64,000 nucleotides of DNA, from assembly GCF_046195335.1 (NCBI RefSeq), contig NZ_CP176093.1; one strand, given 5' to 3'. Below are positions 8,809 through 18,287 of this stretch, piece after piece (position 1 is the stretch's first letter; each line of letters starts with the position of its first letter). The notes under the pieces are model-generated. The model had not been told where the DNA came from, made no database searches, and was given only the letters and a program-made list of their open reading frames with translations. The DNA comes from Methanospirillum lacunae. Lineage in GTDB: Archaea; Halobacteriota; Methanomicrobia; Methanomicrobiales; Methanospirillaceae. Made by a program: the position numbers and the translations under genes.

Positions 8809-10031
8809 ATATAATACTCGAAGCTCGCGATGTCAGATACCGGTATCCCGGAGGGTCTGAAGTAATAAAAGGGATCAGTTTTCACGTCCGCAAAGGTGAG
8901 AAGATTGCACTCGTTGGTCCGAATGGAGCAGGGAAGTCAACACTTCTCCAGATGTTCAACGGAATGGTCAGACCCGTTTCCGGTGTGATGCTGGTAGGCA
9001 ATGAACCAATACAGTATGATTCTGCATCACTTCGGATGATACGCAAAAAAGTCGGGTATGTGCTTCAGAATTCAGACCGGCAGATTATTGCCCCGACTGT
9101 GTACCAGGATGTAGCCTTTGGTCCGGCAAACCTGGGCTATGATGAGGAGAAGATTAGGGAGAAAGTAACTCATGCTCTCCAGCACGTAGGACTTGAGGGG
9201 TTTGAGCGGCGTCCGCCTCACCATTTGTCAGGTGGTGAGAAGAAACGGGTAGCCATAGCAGGCATTCTTGCAATGGACCCAGATGTTCTGGTCTTTGATG
9301 AACCCACAAGTGACCTCGATCCTGCAGGCTCTGAGGATCTCATGGAACTTCTGGATGAGTTAAACCAGGAGGGAAAAACCGTTGTTATCTCTACTCATGA
9401 TGTAGAACTGGCATATCCCTGGGCAGATCGGGCAATTCTTATGCTTGATGGAAGGATTCTCCAGGAGGATGTGCCAGAGATAGCATTTGGGAATCAGAAA
9501 AATGTCAGGAAGGCTCATCTCTCAATGCCCATGATTCTTGAACTCTCACAGGAACTAGAGCGAAGAGGCTTCATTGAACCAGGCAAAAAACCACGAAGCA
9601 TTCTTGATATCATTCACAGTATCCAGAAAGTTGCCACTGATTCACAGCAGTGCAAAAAACTCGGAACCATAACGGTATGCAATGTTGACAGATCTGATGA
9701 TGTATCCATAAGAACATGGCTGGAATCCAGGGAGATCATTGCTATTGGTGCGATGGGTACAAGGGCTAAGCAACGTGCTGCAACAGAACACCTGACACTG
9801 GAATTCACGTATGGAGTGATTGATAAATGCATATTACGTGCATTACGAGGCAAGGATTCACTTATCCTCACGACTACCAGAATGGTTGACCGGGTCAGCC
9901 AAAGGGTAGATTCCTACTGCCAGGAGAGTAGTGTATCCATACAGGTTCTTCAACTACAGGGTTCTGAGCCGGATCCGCAGACAGTACGTTCAGAGCAGGC
10001 AGTATCCAAGGCAGATAACTCCAAGATGTAA
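8805..10031 (+). CDS. cbiO: Cobalt ECF transporter ATPase CbiO with a C-terminal extension
   Basis: This 408-residue ATPase has a complete ABC domain in residues 1-275: Walker A GPNGAGKST, Q-loop YVLQNSDRQI, signature LSGGEKKR, Walker B VLVFDEPTSDLDP and switch His in VVISTHDVE. The start at ATG 8805 overlaps cbiQ by ATGA. About 130 extra residues follow the usual C-terminus, with two alternating beta/alpha blocks (LGTITVCNVD, IIAIGAMGTRAKQRA, SLILTTTRMV) unlike the normal CbiO tail. The extension could be a regulatory or metal-sensing domain; I do not recognise it. Confidence 0.92.
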   Translation: MNIILEARDVRYRYPGGSEVIKGISFHVRKGEKIALVGPNGAGKSTLLQMFNGMVRPVSGVMLVGNEPIQYDSASLRMIRKKVGYVLQNSDRQIIAPTVYQDVAFGPANLGYDEEKIREKVTHALQHVGLEGFERRPPHHLSGGEKKRVAIAGILAMDPDVLVFDEPTSDLDPAGSEDLMELLDELNQEGKTVVISTHDVELAYPWADRAILMLDGRILQEDVPEIAFGNQKNVRKAHLSMPMILELSQELERRGFIEPGKKPRSILDIIHSIQKVATDSQQCKKLGTITVCNVDRSDDVSIRTWLESREIIAIGAMGTRAKQRAATEHLTLEFTYGVIDKCILRALRGKDSLILTTTRMVDRVSQRVDSYCQESSVSIQVLQLQGSEPDPQTVRSEQAVSKADNSKM

Positions 10032-10051
10032 GGAACCGTTCACATATTCCG

Positions 10052-10086
10052 GCGGATTATTAAAAAAACTCCGCATTCTTTTTTTT
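10052..10086 (+). terminator. Terminator after cbiMNQO
   Basis: A GCGGA / TCCGC stem with a 13-base A-rich loop is followed by an uninterrupted run of eight T residues, 20 bp after the cbiO stop. Confidence 0.6.
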
Positions 10087-10926
10087 AGCCGAGAACGGAA
10101 TGTTGCAAGGGGATACAATAACAGGATGACGGGAATCCCAGGTCTATCAGTATGCCAAAGATCTTTTCAGAAACTCAGTAATACCAGAGAGTTGCAGGTG
10201 AAATGAATTACTCCCAAAGGGGCCCACAAGAATCAGAACCATATTGGAGTTAGATCAGGAGTCTTATTTCTGCATGAGCGTACCATGGAATTTGATAGGA
10301 ATGATTGCCAGTACATGATATACCGAATCCCGCAGAAAGAAACCACAGGTGATAGGGACTTATAATTCCAAAAAGGGCTTATCTCCCAGGATTATATATG
10401 AAAAGTTCACCTTCGTATCACCATCTATCAATGAAAAGATTTAGAAATTCAATATCCATCCAAAATTACAATCTGATTTAATAAATATATCTGAAATAGG
10501 CATAGATTTAGGGGGTTAAACGCGCAACATTTTGATTATATAAAAATGGATGAAGTAATTATTTTTTTGGGGGGTTGCATGATATCCTCGGAGATATCGG
10601 AATAAGCCATGATAGAAATTCATAAATTGTACTGCCAGTTCATTATCTCAACCGGTTAGATTTAAAGTCAACATTTTACTCTGATTTTGATATTAAGAGA
10701 GATTAATGGCAATATCAAATCGGCGCACATATATAGGATAATGTCGGAGGAGTTGTTTGACGGCCATCTTCAGGAAAGATGCATGTCGAAGCCAGAATTC
10801 AAATTTACAAATTCTGCACGCGATTGATAATACATCATCGAGTCTTGATAGTTCGACATCATGCTGAGCAATCATAGATCAGGAAGATCTAGGTTAAGAG
10901 TGCCATAAGAGAGAATCGGGGGAAAA
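10087..10926. other. Long AT-rich intergenic region before a chemoreceptor gene
   Basis: About 840 bp without a convincing gene. It contains A/T-rich runs and G-runs (TTTTTTTGGGGGGTTG near 10565). The longest frames (for example 10693-10875 on the minus strand, 60 residues) lack family resemblance. The 3' end presumably holds the promoter of the chemoreceptor gene. Confidence 0.4.
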
Positions 10927-12918
10927 ATGATATCTTTTCAAAAGCAGTCACTGGTGAACAAACTTAAGATCCAGATTGTTATTACAATCTTATTTGCACT
11001 CGTCCTTGGTAGTGCTGGCATTTATGGGACATATGCTATGAATGAAATGGTTCATAAAATGTTTTCAGACCAACTTGAACCACTCATGCAGACCAGTAAA
11101 GCAGACATTTTTTTCATGGAATACTCCTATTCTGTCGTAGATTATGTGTGTCAGACAGATAAGGCAAAGATGGCTGTAATATCTGAAAAACTCACAGATC
11201 ATGAAAAGAAGATGATGGAACAGGTTGACCAGTTCAGAAAAACGGACCTGTCATCAGAAGATCTGTCAATCATAAACAAATTTGACTCAAACTGGAAAGA
11301 ATATAAAACTTCTGCAAAAGAGGTGATGGCTCTTGCATCGGAGGGAAAGCATGAAGATGCAACAAATTTGCTGGATACTGAAACGAAGCAGTTAATGGAT
11401 GAAGTGAATACAGTCCTTGACAGCCTCATAGAAATAAACGAGAAGGACGCAAAAGCTGAATATGCAGAATCCCAGGATCTGTACTCAATTATCAGGAATC
11501 TTTCTATCCTCATCTTAGTGATTACTGTTATCCTGATTTGCCTGATCTTCTATCTCGTCAGTTCAAGACTGAATCAGCAACTTACCCTCCTATTCAAGGG
11601 TATGGGAGAGATCGGGAAGGGTAACCTGGAATACCGGATACAGATGGATGGGGATGATGAATTAGCCCGGGTTTCAAAAACTTTTGACGATATGACAGTA
11701 GTCATCAACGGAGTCAGTAATGACATCCAGAATATTGCCGATGAAGCAGGGAATGGAAACCTCTCCAGACGGATTAATACCGGTGATTACAGGGGCGATT
11801 TCCTTGGGATGATCTCAAGAATCAATGAACTTATTGATGCAATTGTAAAGCCCCTGCACGAAGCCATGAAACTTGCCGACTCGTATGCCTCATCTAATTT
11901 TACACCCAGGTTCGATGACTCGATACAAGTCAAAGGAGAATTTCTGACCTTTAAAGATGCAATGAACCAGGTTGGTATCCAGTGTTCTCTGGCAATACGA
12001 GGAGTTAAAACTGAAATTGAAGCGTTAACATCAGGGATGGAAGAGACTGCCGCAAGTATGGAGGAGATTGCAGGCAGTGTAAGTGTTGTTGCCGATGGTG
12101 CAGTAAATGTGAGTTCATACTCAAACCAGAGTCGTGATGGAGTAAAACAAAGTCTGGTGGCACTGGATGAGTTATCAAAAATAGTTGCTACCATCGCTTC
12201 TAAATCAGAGATGGCATCGACGACTGCCATGAAGACTGTTGAACTTTCTGCCCGCGGAAAGACGCTCGCAAACCAGGCTGACAAGAATATGTCAGAGATC
12301 ATGAAGTCAGTATCAACAACTGAAGCAATGGTCAACGATATCAGCGAACAGATGGAGGAAATCGGAAAGATCGTATTCCTTATCTCACGGATAGCTGATC
12401 AGACAAGTCTGCTGGCCCTCAACGCTGCAATAGAAGCAGCCCGGGCAGGAGAAGCCGGACTCGGATTTGCAGTCGTAGCTGATGAAGTAAAGGATCTTGC
12501 CCAGGATTCCCAGGACTCAACTGAAGATATTGCCGAGATCATAGGAAACCTCCAGAAAAGAATTACTGAAGTTACTGAAGCGATGAAGAAGTCAACACAG
12601 GAGGTATATACTGGCAATGAGGCAGTTTCTGAAACCCTTGTCCTATTCAACCAGATCGCCTCTGAGATAGATGATATAAATCAGCAGATGAGTGATATTG
12701 CCGGAGGGACAGAAGAGCAGGCAGCTGCTACCCAGGAGATCACGGCGAGTGTTCATGAACTGGGAACTCTGATTGAAAAAACATCAGATGAAGCAGCAGG
12801 ATCTGCAGCGTCTACTGAAGAAGTTTCAGGTGCAGTCAGTCAGGTTAATAAAGTTGTTAATGACGGGGCATTGGCAATTCAGAGAATCTCTAATGAGATG
12901 AACAAGTTCATCGTCTGA
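10927..12918 (+). CDS. Transmembrane methyl-accepting chemotaxis protein
   Basis: The 663-residue product has a first membrane helix at about residues 15-35, an all-helical outside domain of the 4HB type (about 37-185), a second membrane helix (ILILVITVILICLIFYLV, about 192-212) and HAMP segments to about 340. A long coiled-coil signalling domain follows, with the hairpin tip QTSLLALNAAIEAARAGEAG near residue 495. Glu/Gln-rich heptads suit adaptation methylation. It senses an unknown outside signal and drives CheA/CheW. The CheW gene follows after 24 bp, so the two are very likely cotranscribed. Confidence 0.92.
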   Translation: MISFQKQSLVNKLKIQIVITILFALVLGSAGIYGTYAMNEMVHKMFSDQLEPLMQTSKADIFFMEYSYSVVDYVCQTDKAKMAVISEKLTDHEKKMMEQVDQFRKTDLSSEDLSIINKFDSNWKEYKTSAKEVMALASEGKHEDATNLLDTETKQLMDEVNTVLDSLIEINEKDAKAEYAESQDLYSIIRNLSILILVITVILICLIFYLVSSRLNQQLTLLFKGMGEIGKGNLEYRIQMDGDDELARVSKTFDDMTVVINGVSNDIQNIADEAGNGNLSRRINTGDYRGDFLGMISRINELIDAIVKPLHEAMKLADSYASSNFTPRFDDSIQVKGEFLTFKDAMNQVGIQCSLAIRGVKTEIEALTSGMEETAASMEEIAGSVSVVADGAVNVSSYSNQSRDGVKQSLVALDELSKIVATIASKSEMASTTAMKTVELSARGKTLANQADKNMSEIMKSVSTTEAMVNDISEQMEEIGKIVFLISRIADQTSLLALNAAIEAARAGEAGLGFAVVADEVKDLAQDSQDSTEDIAEIIGNLQKRITEVTEAMKKSTQEVYTGNEAVSETLVLFNQIASEIDDINQQMSDIAGGTEEQAAATQEITASVHELGTLIEKTSDEAAGSAASTEEVSGAVSQVNKVVNDGALAIQRISNEMNKFIV

Positions 12919-12942
12919 TGCGGGTCAGGACAAAAGGAGCAG

Positions 12943-13515
12943 ATGATGGAGACAGCAACAACAGCATCAGAAAAAAGCCGTAAAAACAGGCGTAAACGCC
13001 GGGGAACGGGCAGTGTTGTCAGAAAGATCCTGGCACGTGGAAAATCAGGCAATTCAGTTCAGGTCGTGGAGTTTAAGATAGGCAAGGAGATATTTGCATT
13101 TGATCTCTTTGACATCAGGGAAGTGATTGCAGGAGAAGATATCACTCCGATTCCTGAATCTCCACCATATATTAAGGGGATAATAGATCTTCGGGGTGCC
13201 ATTACAACAATCATTGATCTTAAAGAGATCCTTCACATTACTACAAACGAAGAAGCTGCAAAGAACCCAAGAATCATCGTTCTGGATCAGATGGTTATGG
13301 GGAAGAAGATCGGTGTTCTTGTTCAGGATGTCTTCTCTGTCAGCACCTATGGAAGTGACGAAATTGAACGTGGAGAACAGACAACAGATCATACAATAGG
13401 GGATGTTATGATCGGGGTTATCAGGCAACACCAGATTGAAGACGACGCTAAAGAAAAACTAATTCTTTGGTTAAATATCAAGAAGATCGTAGAAAATATC
13501 AGGCAAAACCTTTAA
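12943..13515 (+). CDS. cheW: CheW chemotaxis coupling protein
   Basis: The 190-residue protein has a CheW domain from about residue 40 (VVEFKIGKEIFAFDLFDIRE, then PPYIKGIIDLRG and a GVLVQDV block). The first 35 residues are strongly basic (SRKNRRKRRGTGSVVRK) and are not part of the usual domain; they might bind membrane or nucleic acid. The start at ATG 12943 has AAAGGAG in front. CheW bridges receptors and CheA; no cheA is in this window, so the rest of the system lies elsewhere. Confidence 0.9.
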   Translation: MMETATTASEKSRKNRRKRRGTGSVVRKILARGKSGNSVQVVEFKIGKEIFAFDLFDIREVIAGEDITPIPESPPYIKGIIDLRGAITTIIDLKEILHITTNEEAAKNPRIIVLDQMVMGKKIGVLVQDVFSVSTYGSDEIERGEQTTDHTIGDVMIGVIRQHQIEDDAKEKLILWLNIKKIVENIRQNL

Positions 13516-13788
13516 TCATCAGTCGATTTTTAGCCCTAATTTTTATAATGTATGAAACAAACACCATATTGATGGTTTTATGAGATAAAGACTAAACCAG
13601 TCCTCATTGGTGTCTTACTATCATGGGTTTGATTTTTTGATCACGAACAACAGGGATCATACTTGTATTTCACTTTTCTTTCATTTTTAAACCCTGTATC
13701 GGTTTCTTGTGTTACTGTGATACATACCAGAGATATCCGCCATATTTTCGTAACATTCAAACCCTAATACCCAGGTACCGTATATCAT

Positions 13789-15444
13789 ATGACCGTCACT
13801 GCATTCCTGGTATTATTTACTCTTGAATGCAGTGTCATTCTTTTGTACCTCTCACTTCAGGTATACCGGAGAAAAACCATCCTTGGGCAGTATTACTTCT
13901 GGATGATCCTCTTTCTGCTCTCAATCATCTGCCTGCTCCTGGGCCTTGAAAATATAGGAGAGATCTATCCCGAATTCGGACCATATCCAGTATCTCCGGT
14001 GTTAAATCTCCTGACCAACTTCTGTGGTCACCTTGTCACGACCATCTGGTTCTTCTTCTGTCTGCTTTATGCAGGAAAGTCAAAGTATCTGACGAGGCCG
14101 ATCATTGCTTTCCTTCTTGGATATACGATCATCGGAAATATCGTGTTCCAGATGATCAGGCATTACTCCTATAGTTCTGGTATTCCCTTGCTAGATTCTT
14201 TTTTGTGGATATTCGGGATGTCAGCACTGGTAAAATGCTGCATTCTGTATCTGGCAGGAATCGCCATTCTGATTCAGAAGTACAGGAATGTTTCTGATCA
14301 GTTCAAGTACCAGATCCTGATCCTTGTCGGAACATCCTGCCTGGTTGTTCTGCTTGTCACGTTCTTTGACAGCAGGTTGTTTCCCTGGTTTAATCCGGTA
14401 GGTATACATTTCGGAATCTGCGGACTCATATTCGGGTTCGGGATGCTCTATTTTGATCTGCTCACATTCTCTCCTGTATTTCGTGAGCGATTTTTTGGGG
14501 TTGTTGAGTCCGGGCTTGTCGTGCTCAATAACCGGTGTCAGATTATTGATATGAACCAGACAGCAGAGAAGATCCTTCATACAAGTCTGGCTGAGGTCTT
14601 TGGAAAGGAGCCTTCTGAAATTCCAGCCTTTCCTGAAGGGTTTACCGGCATGCTCACGAGCCCGGATCTTCTCCAGAGTGCATCTCCCCTATCGGTCTCG
14701 ACCGATGATGAGACCCGGTGGTACCGGATATCTGTCCAGCATGATCATGGGAATATCGGTGCAGAAGAGGTATACCTGCTCATGATAACAGATATCACCC
14801 ATAATATACTCCTTGAAAAGCAGGTATCAGAAGCAAATTCCAGACTTTTGATTGAAAAGGAGCGGAAACGACATGAACTCTTATACCGGGAGTTTTTCAA
14901 CTCGCACCGTGATGCGATCCTGATTATTGCAAACGGGACCATCAGTGATTGTAATCCGGTGGCACTGGAGTTTTTTGGGAAGAAAAGATCTGAGATCACC
15001 GGTCTTGACCCATGCCTGCTGTCTGCCCCGGTGCAGGGTCGTCAGTCTGATGTTCCTGATAAACTCAAATACCAGATCTCACAGGCAGCGGCCGGAACCC
15101 TGATTGACTTTCCCTGGGATTTTATTGCTGATGGTGTCCCGGTTGAGACAGAGGTACGGCTGAGCAGGCTTGTGTATGACGATCAGGTTCTGGTTGAGAT
15201 GTGTATCCGGGACATTTCAAAAACCAGTGCTGCCATGGGGCAGATGCGTCTTGACAACGAGGTTCTGAACCGGATTGTTGCAAATGATGTGTACCTGTGG
15301 AACCAGGTCTCTCAGATCGCACGAAGTGAGAATGGTGGTTTGGGCCAGGAGAATCGTCACACTCTTGAAGAGATTGTTGAGATGGCTACACAGAATATGA
15401 GTACTGCTCCATCCCGGTCTGGTGAAAATATACGCAAGACCTGA
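13789..15444 (+). CDS. Seven-helix membrane sensor with PAS domains, no kinase domain
   Basis: The 551-residue protein starts with about seven membrane helices (residues 1-225), like the N-terminal 7TM module found on archaeal histidine kinases. A PAS region follows at about 235-345 (VVESGLVVLNNRCQIIDMNQ) and a second at about 360-475 (FNSHRDAILIIANGTISDCN). The last 75 residues are helical and contain neither an H-box nor the N, G1 and G2 boxes of a histidine kinase. It may signal by protein contact. It is convergent with the HTH-PAS regulator gene, 14 bp apart at their 3' ends. Confidence 0.8.
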   Translation: MTVTAFLVLFTLECSVILLYLSLQVYRRKTILGQYYFWMILFLLSIICLLLGLENIGEIYPEFGPYPVSPVLNLLTNFCGHLVTTIWFFFCLLYAGKSKYLTRPIIAFLLGYTIIGNIVFQMIRHYSYSSGIPLLDSFLWIFGMSALVKCCILYLAGIAILIQKYRNVSDQFKYQILILVGTSCLVVLLVTFFDSRLFPWFNPVGIHFGICGLIFGFGMLYFDLLTFSPVFRERFFGVVESGLVVLNNRCQIIDMNQTAEKILHTSLAEVFGKEPSEIPAFPEGFTGMLTSPDLLQSASPLSVSTDDETRWYRISVQHDHGNIGAEEVYLLMITDITHNILLEKQVSEANSRLLIEKERKRHELLYREFFNSHRDAILIIANGTISDCNPVALEFFGKKRSEITGLDPCLLSAPVQGRQSDVPDKLKYQISQAAAGTLIDFPWDFIADGVPVETEVRLSRLVYDDQVLVEMCIRDISKTSAAMGQMRLDNEVLNRIVANDVYLWNQVSQIARSENGGLGQENRHTLEEIVEMATQNMSTAPSRSGENIRKT

Positions 15445-15458
15445 TCAATGCTGGTTAT

Positions 15459-17006
15459 TCAGGTCTGCAGTGATTTGAGGGATTTTATCAGTTTTGCAGG
15501 TTGCTGCTCGCCGATAAAGAGGTACGAGGTTGTCTGTTGTGTGCTGGGCGAAGAGAAAAGGTACCAGTGGATCTGGCCGGTCTGCTGCTCTTCTATGTAC
15601 CGGTCATGAGACGATTTTTGAAAATGCCCGGTCTCGTCAGGAACGAGGGCCATAAGCGATGCTGCGAGATCAGGCGGGAGTATTGCTGATAATGGTGCCT
15701 TGTCTGTAAGCTTCTGCTGGGGTATCTGGTATGCTGTACATGCAGTCTTGTTTACTGCTACGAGGGTCCCCTGCCTGGTGACCACAATGAGAAAGATCTT
15801 CATGAGATCAAGGACAGATCCGAGGATTGCCCTGAGGTGTTCTGATTCTGTGATGAGACCAACATTCTCCTGGTTTTTTTCGGTGAGCAGGGCATATATC
15901 TCGCTATAATGCTTCTGATACTCTGCCTGTATCTTCTGTGTTTTTGAAGTGGTCTCACAGACTGTGCAGAGCAGGGTGAGATACCCGGATACTGCAGAGA
16001 GGAGCCGTACATAATCTGTCGATATACTGCTATCCCCGGTCCCGATACCGAGGACGCTGGTCAGGCTACTGTCAGAATTGATTCCGATTAGTGATATCGA
16101 GGAGATTCCCTTCTCCATGCATAATGTCTTGATTGCTTCCGGGAGAGGGGTGTTTTGCAGGGATTCCTGGGTTCCGGTGTAGTAGGTGACCGGTTTAGTG
16201 GTCTTGTACTGGAGAAGTTCTATCCCGCTGAGCTGGATGGGGGTTTTGTCAGGGATCTCCTGCTGCTCTGTGTTTTCAGGAGTGGAGACGGTATGGATGG
16301 TGCATGAACTGGCCGGTTCATCTATGAGCAGGGTAACAATAAGGGTATCAGGTATGGTTTCGTGGAGTATTTTTGCGATCTCTCCAAGTGCATCAGGCCA
16401 GGTCTTTTCTGCCATGAGTGCCAGGGACGCTGATTTGAGTTTGTTTTCTGCTGCCCTTGTCAGGTCATTGACCTGGTTCTCTATGGGTGTATCTGCCTTC
16501 AGGATGATGATACAGAACTGGCTTTCGTTGAGTGCAATGGTGAGGGTTCTGCACCGGGGTGCTCCGGTCTCGTCTGGGAAGGTGGCTGTTTTCCCGCCCA
16601 TTCCAGGTCGTGCCTGTTCTTTAATCAGCGGGATGAGATCAGGGAGGATGGGGTTTAGCATCTCTTCTGCTGATCTGCCAAGGATCTCATCAGGGTTGGT
16701 CTTGAATGTAGTATTATACTCTTTGTTGGTTCCAATGACGGCAAACGATTCGTTGACGACCAGTACCGGTCCATGTATGGATTCTATGATCTGGTTGAGG
16801 ACCGACTGGTGTTTGAGGAAGTATATCTTGTATGAACTCTTCTGAATCAGCCCGAGTATGTCCTTTTTGTGATAATCGCTGCATATTTGAGAGCACTTGT
16901 TGCGATTGACCCCACATTTTCGTGAGAGGTCTGATATGGAGAGTCCTGCAGGATACTCACGAAATGTCTGGAGGACAGTCTCCCGGTTCTGTTGTGTGAT
17001 GATCAT
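15459..17006 (-). CDS. HTH-PAS-GAF-PAS regulator
   Basis: The 515-residue product begins with a winged-helix-like domain (residues 1-62; SISDLSRKCGVNRNKCSQIC as the helix-turn-helix). A PAS domain follows (about 66-150, GPVLVVNESFAVIGTNKEY), then a GAF-like region (about 190-345) and a second PAS (about 390-495, IFLIVVTRQGTLVAVNKTAC). No kinase or receiver domain is seen, so it looks like a one-component transcription regulator with cytoplasmic small-molecule or redox sensing. Four copies of a GTCCTGCAC-type site lie in the 516 bp between it and the divergent surface-protein operon, making those its likely targets. Confidence 0.8.
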   Translation of the reverse strand: MIITQQNRETVLQTFREYPAGLSISDLSRKCGVNRNKCSQICSDYHKKDILGLIQKSSYKIYFLKHQSVLNQIIESIHGPVLVVNESFAVIGTNKEYNTTFKTNPDEILGRSAEEMLNPILPDLIPLIKEQARPGMGGKTATFPDETGAPRCRTLTIALNESQFCIIILKADTPIENQVNDLTRAAENKLKSASLALMAEKTWPDALGEIAKILHETIPDTLIVTLLIDEPASSCTIHTVSTPENTEQQEIPDKTPIQLSGIELLQYKTTKPVTYYTGTQESLQNTPLPEAIKTLCMEKGISSISLIGINSDSSLTSVLGIGTGDSSISTDYVRLLSAVSGYLTLLCTVCETTSKTQKIQAEYQKHYSEIYALLTEKNQENVGLITESEHLRAILGSVLDLMKIFLIVVTRQGTLVAVNKTACTAYQIPQQKLTDKAPLSAILPPDLAASLMALVPDETGHFQKSSHDRYIEEQQTGQIHWYLFSSPSTQQTTSYLFIGEQQPAKLIKSLKSLQT

Positions 17007-17099
17007 ACTCTTGTCAGCCGATTTAGTTTCTGCCGCGTATCAGCAAATCCCCTGATTTACGAGGCTATTGTATGCCGGTGCAGGTATGTGATAAATCAG

Positions 17100-17390
17100 G
17101 GTCCTGCATTTTTAGCCGGGTTTTGAAATCCGGCACGTTTTGGTTAGAATTTTTTACCGTCTGCGCAGGTGCACAGTAATGTCCTGCACATTTATTCTGT
17201 TTCCTCTATTGTGCTCATGATATCTAATAATTTTGTGTTTCGGTTATTCAAAGAATCTTATTTTCTCAGTTTTTGAATTTTACATTGTGCAGGATATTCA
17301 GAAATTCTGTGAAAGATGTCAAGTATCACAATATTTTATTACATATGTATCTTTAAATTACTCATCCTTTTTTATGTCCTGCACAATGTA
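17100..17390. promoter_or_regulatory. Cluster of four TGTCCTGCACA-type operator sites
   Basis: Related sequences are at 17101-17110 (GTCCTGCATT), 17179-17190 (ATGTCCTGCACA), 17281-17296 on the opposite strand (TATCCTGCACAATGTA when reversed) and 17375-17390 (TGTCCTGCACAATGTA). The last two match in 15 of 16 bases and are inverted to each other, about 94 bp apart. They lie between a DNA-binding regulator gene and the divergent surface operon, the usual place for operators. The rest of the intergenic region 17007-17522 is AT-rich with no gene. Confidence 0.65.
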
Positions 17391-17503
17391 GTCATTTCAC
17401 TATTTAATCAATTTTAAGAATTTATAATTTAAAAATAATATGTAAAATATGCAGAATTTTTCATCTGCGTTCTGATATTTTTCCCTCAACCTTTATGCCT
17501 TTG

Positions 17504-17521
17504 CACCCGGAGAACCGGGTG
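17504..17521 (+). promoter_or_regulatory. Hairpin over the ribosome binding site of the surface operon
   Basis: CACCCGG and CCGGGTG form a perfect 7-bp stem with an AGAA loop, ending one base before the ATG at 17523. The only Shine-Dalgarno-like bases (GGAGAA) are in the stem-loop, so folding could limit translation of the first gene. Confidence 0.5.
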
Positions 17522-17522
17522 T

Positions 17523-18287
17523 ATGGAAAGGAGGTGGTCTCGCTGGATACTATGGCTTGTCTTCCTGTTGGTAGTTGTGGGAACCGCGTTGGTTGTGATT
17601 CCCCGTGCAGAAGGTGCCGGTACAGATCTGTTCTCATCCGGGGACTATGCCGGAGCACTTGCTGCGTTTGAGAAAGAACTCGGTGAGACGACAGGGCCTG
17701 CACAGGCTCCGGTGCTGAATAATATCGGTACCTGTTACATGGCACTTGGCAAGCCTGATCTGGCAGCCGGGAGTTATCAGAAGGCAGTTGATCTCGATCC
17801 CGGGTATGGTCGTGGCTGGATCAACCTCGGGGTTTCCCAGGAGAAACTTGGCAGGCCGGAGGAAGCACTGACGAGTTATGGCAGGGTGTCTGCTTCAGGC
17901 AATAAGGAACTGACTGCAGAGGCGAACGTCAAGAAAGGGACGCTTCTTGCAGGAATCGGCAGATATGACGAGGCGATTGCCGCATTTGAGGCTGCTGAAG
18001 GGGATGCAAAAGGCCAGGTTGCTGTGGATATGTACACCGGCATTGGGGGTGCCAAGTTCATGAAGAATGATATTACAGCGGCAGAGATGGCATTTCTGAA
18101 TGCGATTGAGGCCGATCCGTCCGGTGCTGCCATGGCCTATACCAATCTCGGGGTGATCAGGATTGCACAGAACCGGTACGCAGAGGCAAAGTCTGCCTTT
18201 AAGACCGCGATAAGCAACGATCCACAGGGTAAGACTAAAGCTGCCCAGTACCTGAAGAAACTTCAGGGGATGGGTGTTGTGCGATGA
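17523..18287 (+). CDS. Membrane-anchored TPR protein
   Basis: The 254-residue protein has one N-terminal membrane helix (ILWLVFLLVVVGTALVVIP) and then about six tetratricopeptide repeats, for example PVLNNIGTCYMALGKPDLAA and AYTNLGVIRIAQNRYAEAKS. TPR proteins act as assembly scaffolds. It is the first gene of an operon whose next two genes encode surface proteins and overlap by ATGA junctions, so a role in export or assembly of the large NosD protein is reasonable inference. Confidence 0.85.
   Translation: MERRWSRWILWLVFLLVVVGTALVVIPRAEGAGTDLFSSGDYAGALAAFEKELGETTGPAQAPVLNNIGTCYMALGKPDLAAGSYQKAVDLDPGYGRGWINLGVSQEKLGRPEEALTSYGRVSASGNKELTAEANVKKGTLLAGIGRYDEAIAAFEAAEGDAKGQVAVDMYTGIGGAKFMKNDITAAEMAFLNAIEADPSGAAMAYTNLGVIRIAQNRYAEAKSAFKTAISNDPQGKTKAAQYLKKLQGMGVVR

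Noticed and set aside
11787..12335. 182-residue minus-strand frame
   Set aside because: Antisense to the chemoreceptor coiled coil; no family.
16186..16845. 219-residue plus-strand frame
   Set aside because: It lies entirely inside the HTH-PAS-GAF gene on the other strand and resembles no family; it is a shadow frame.
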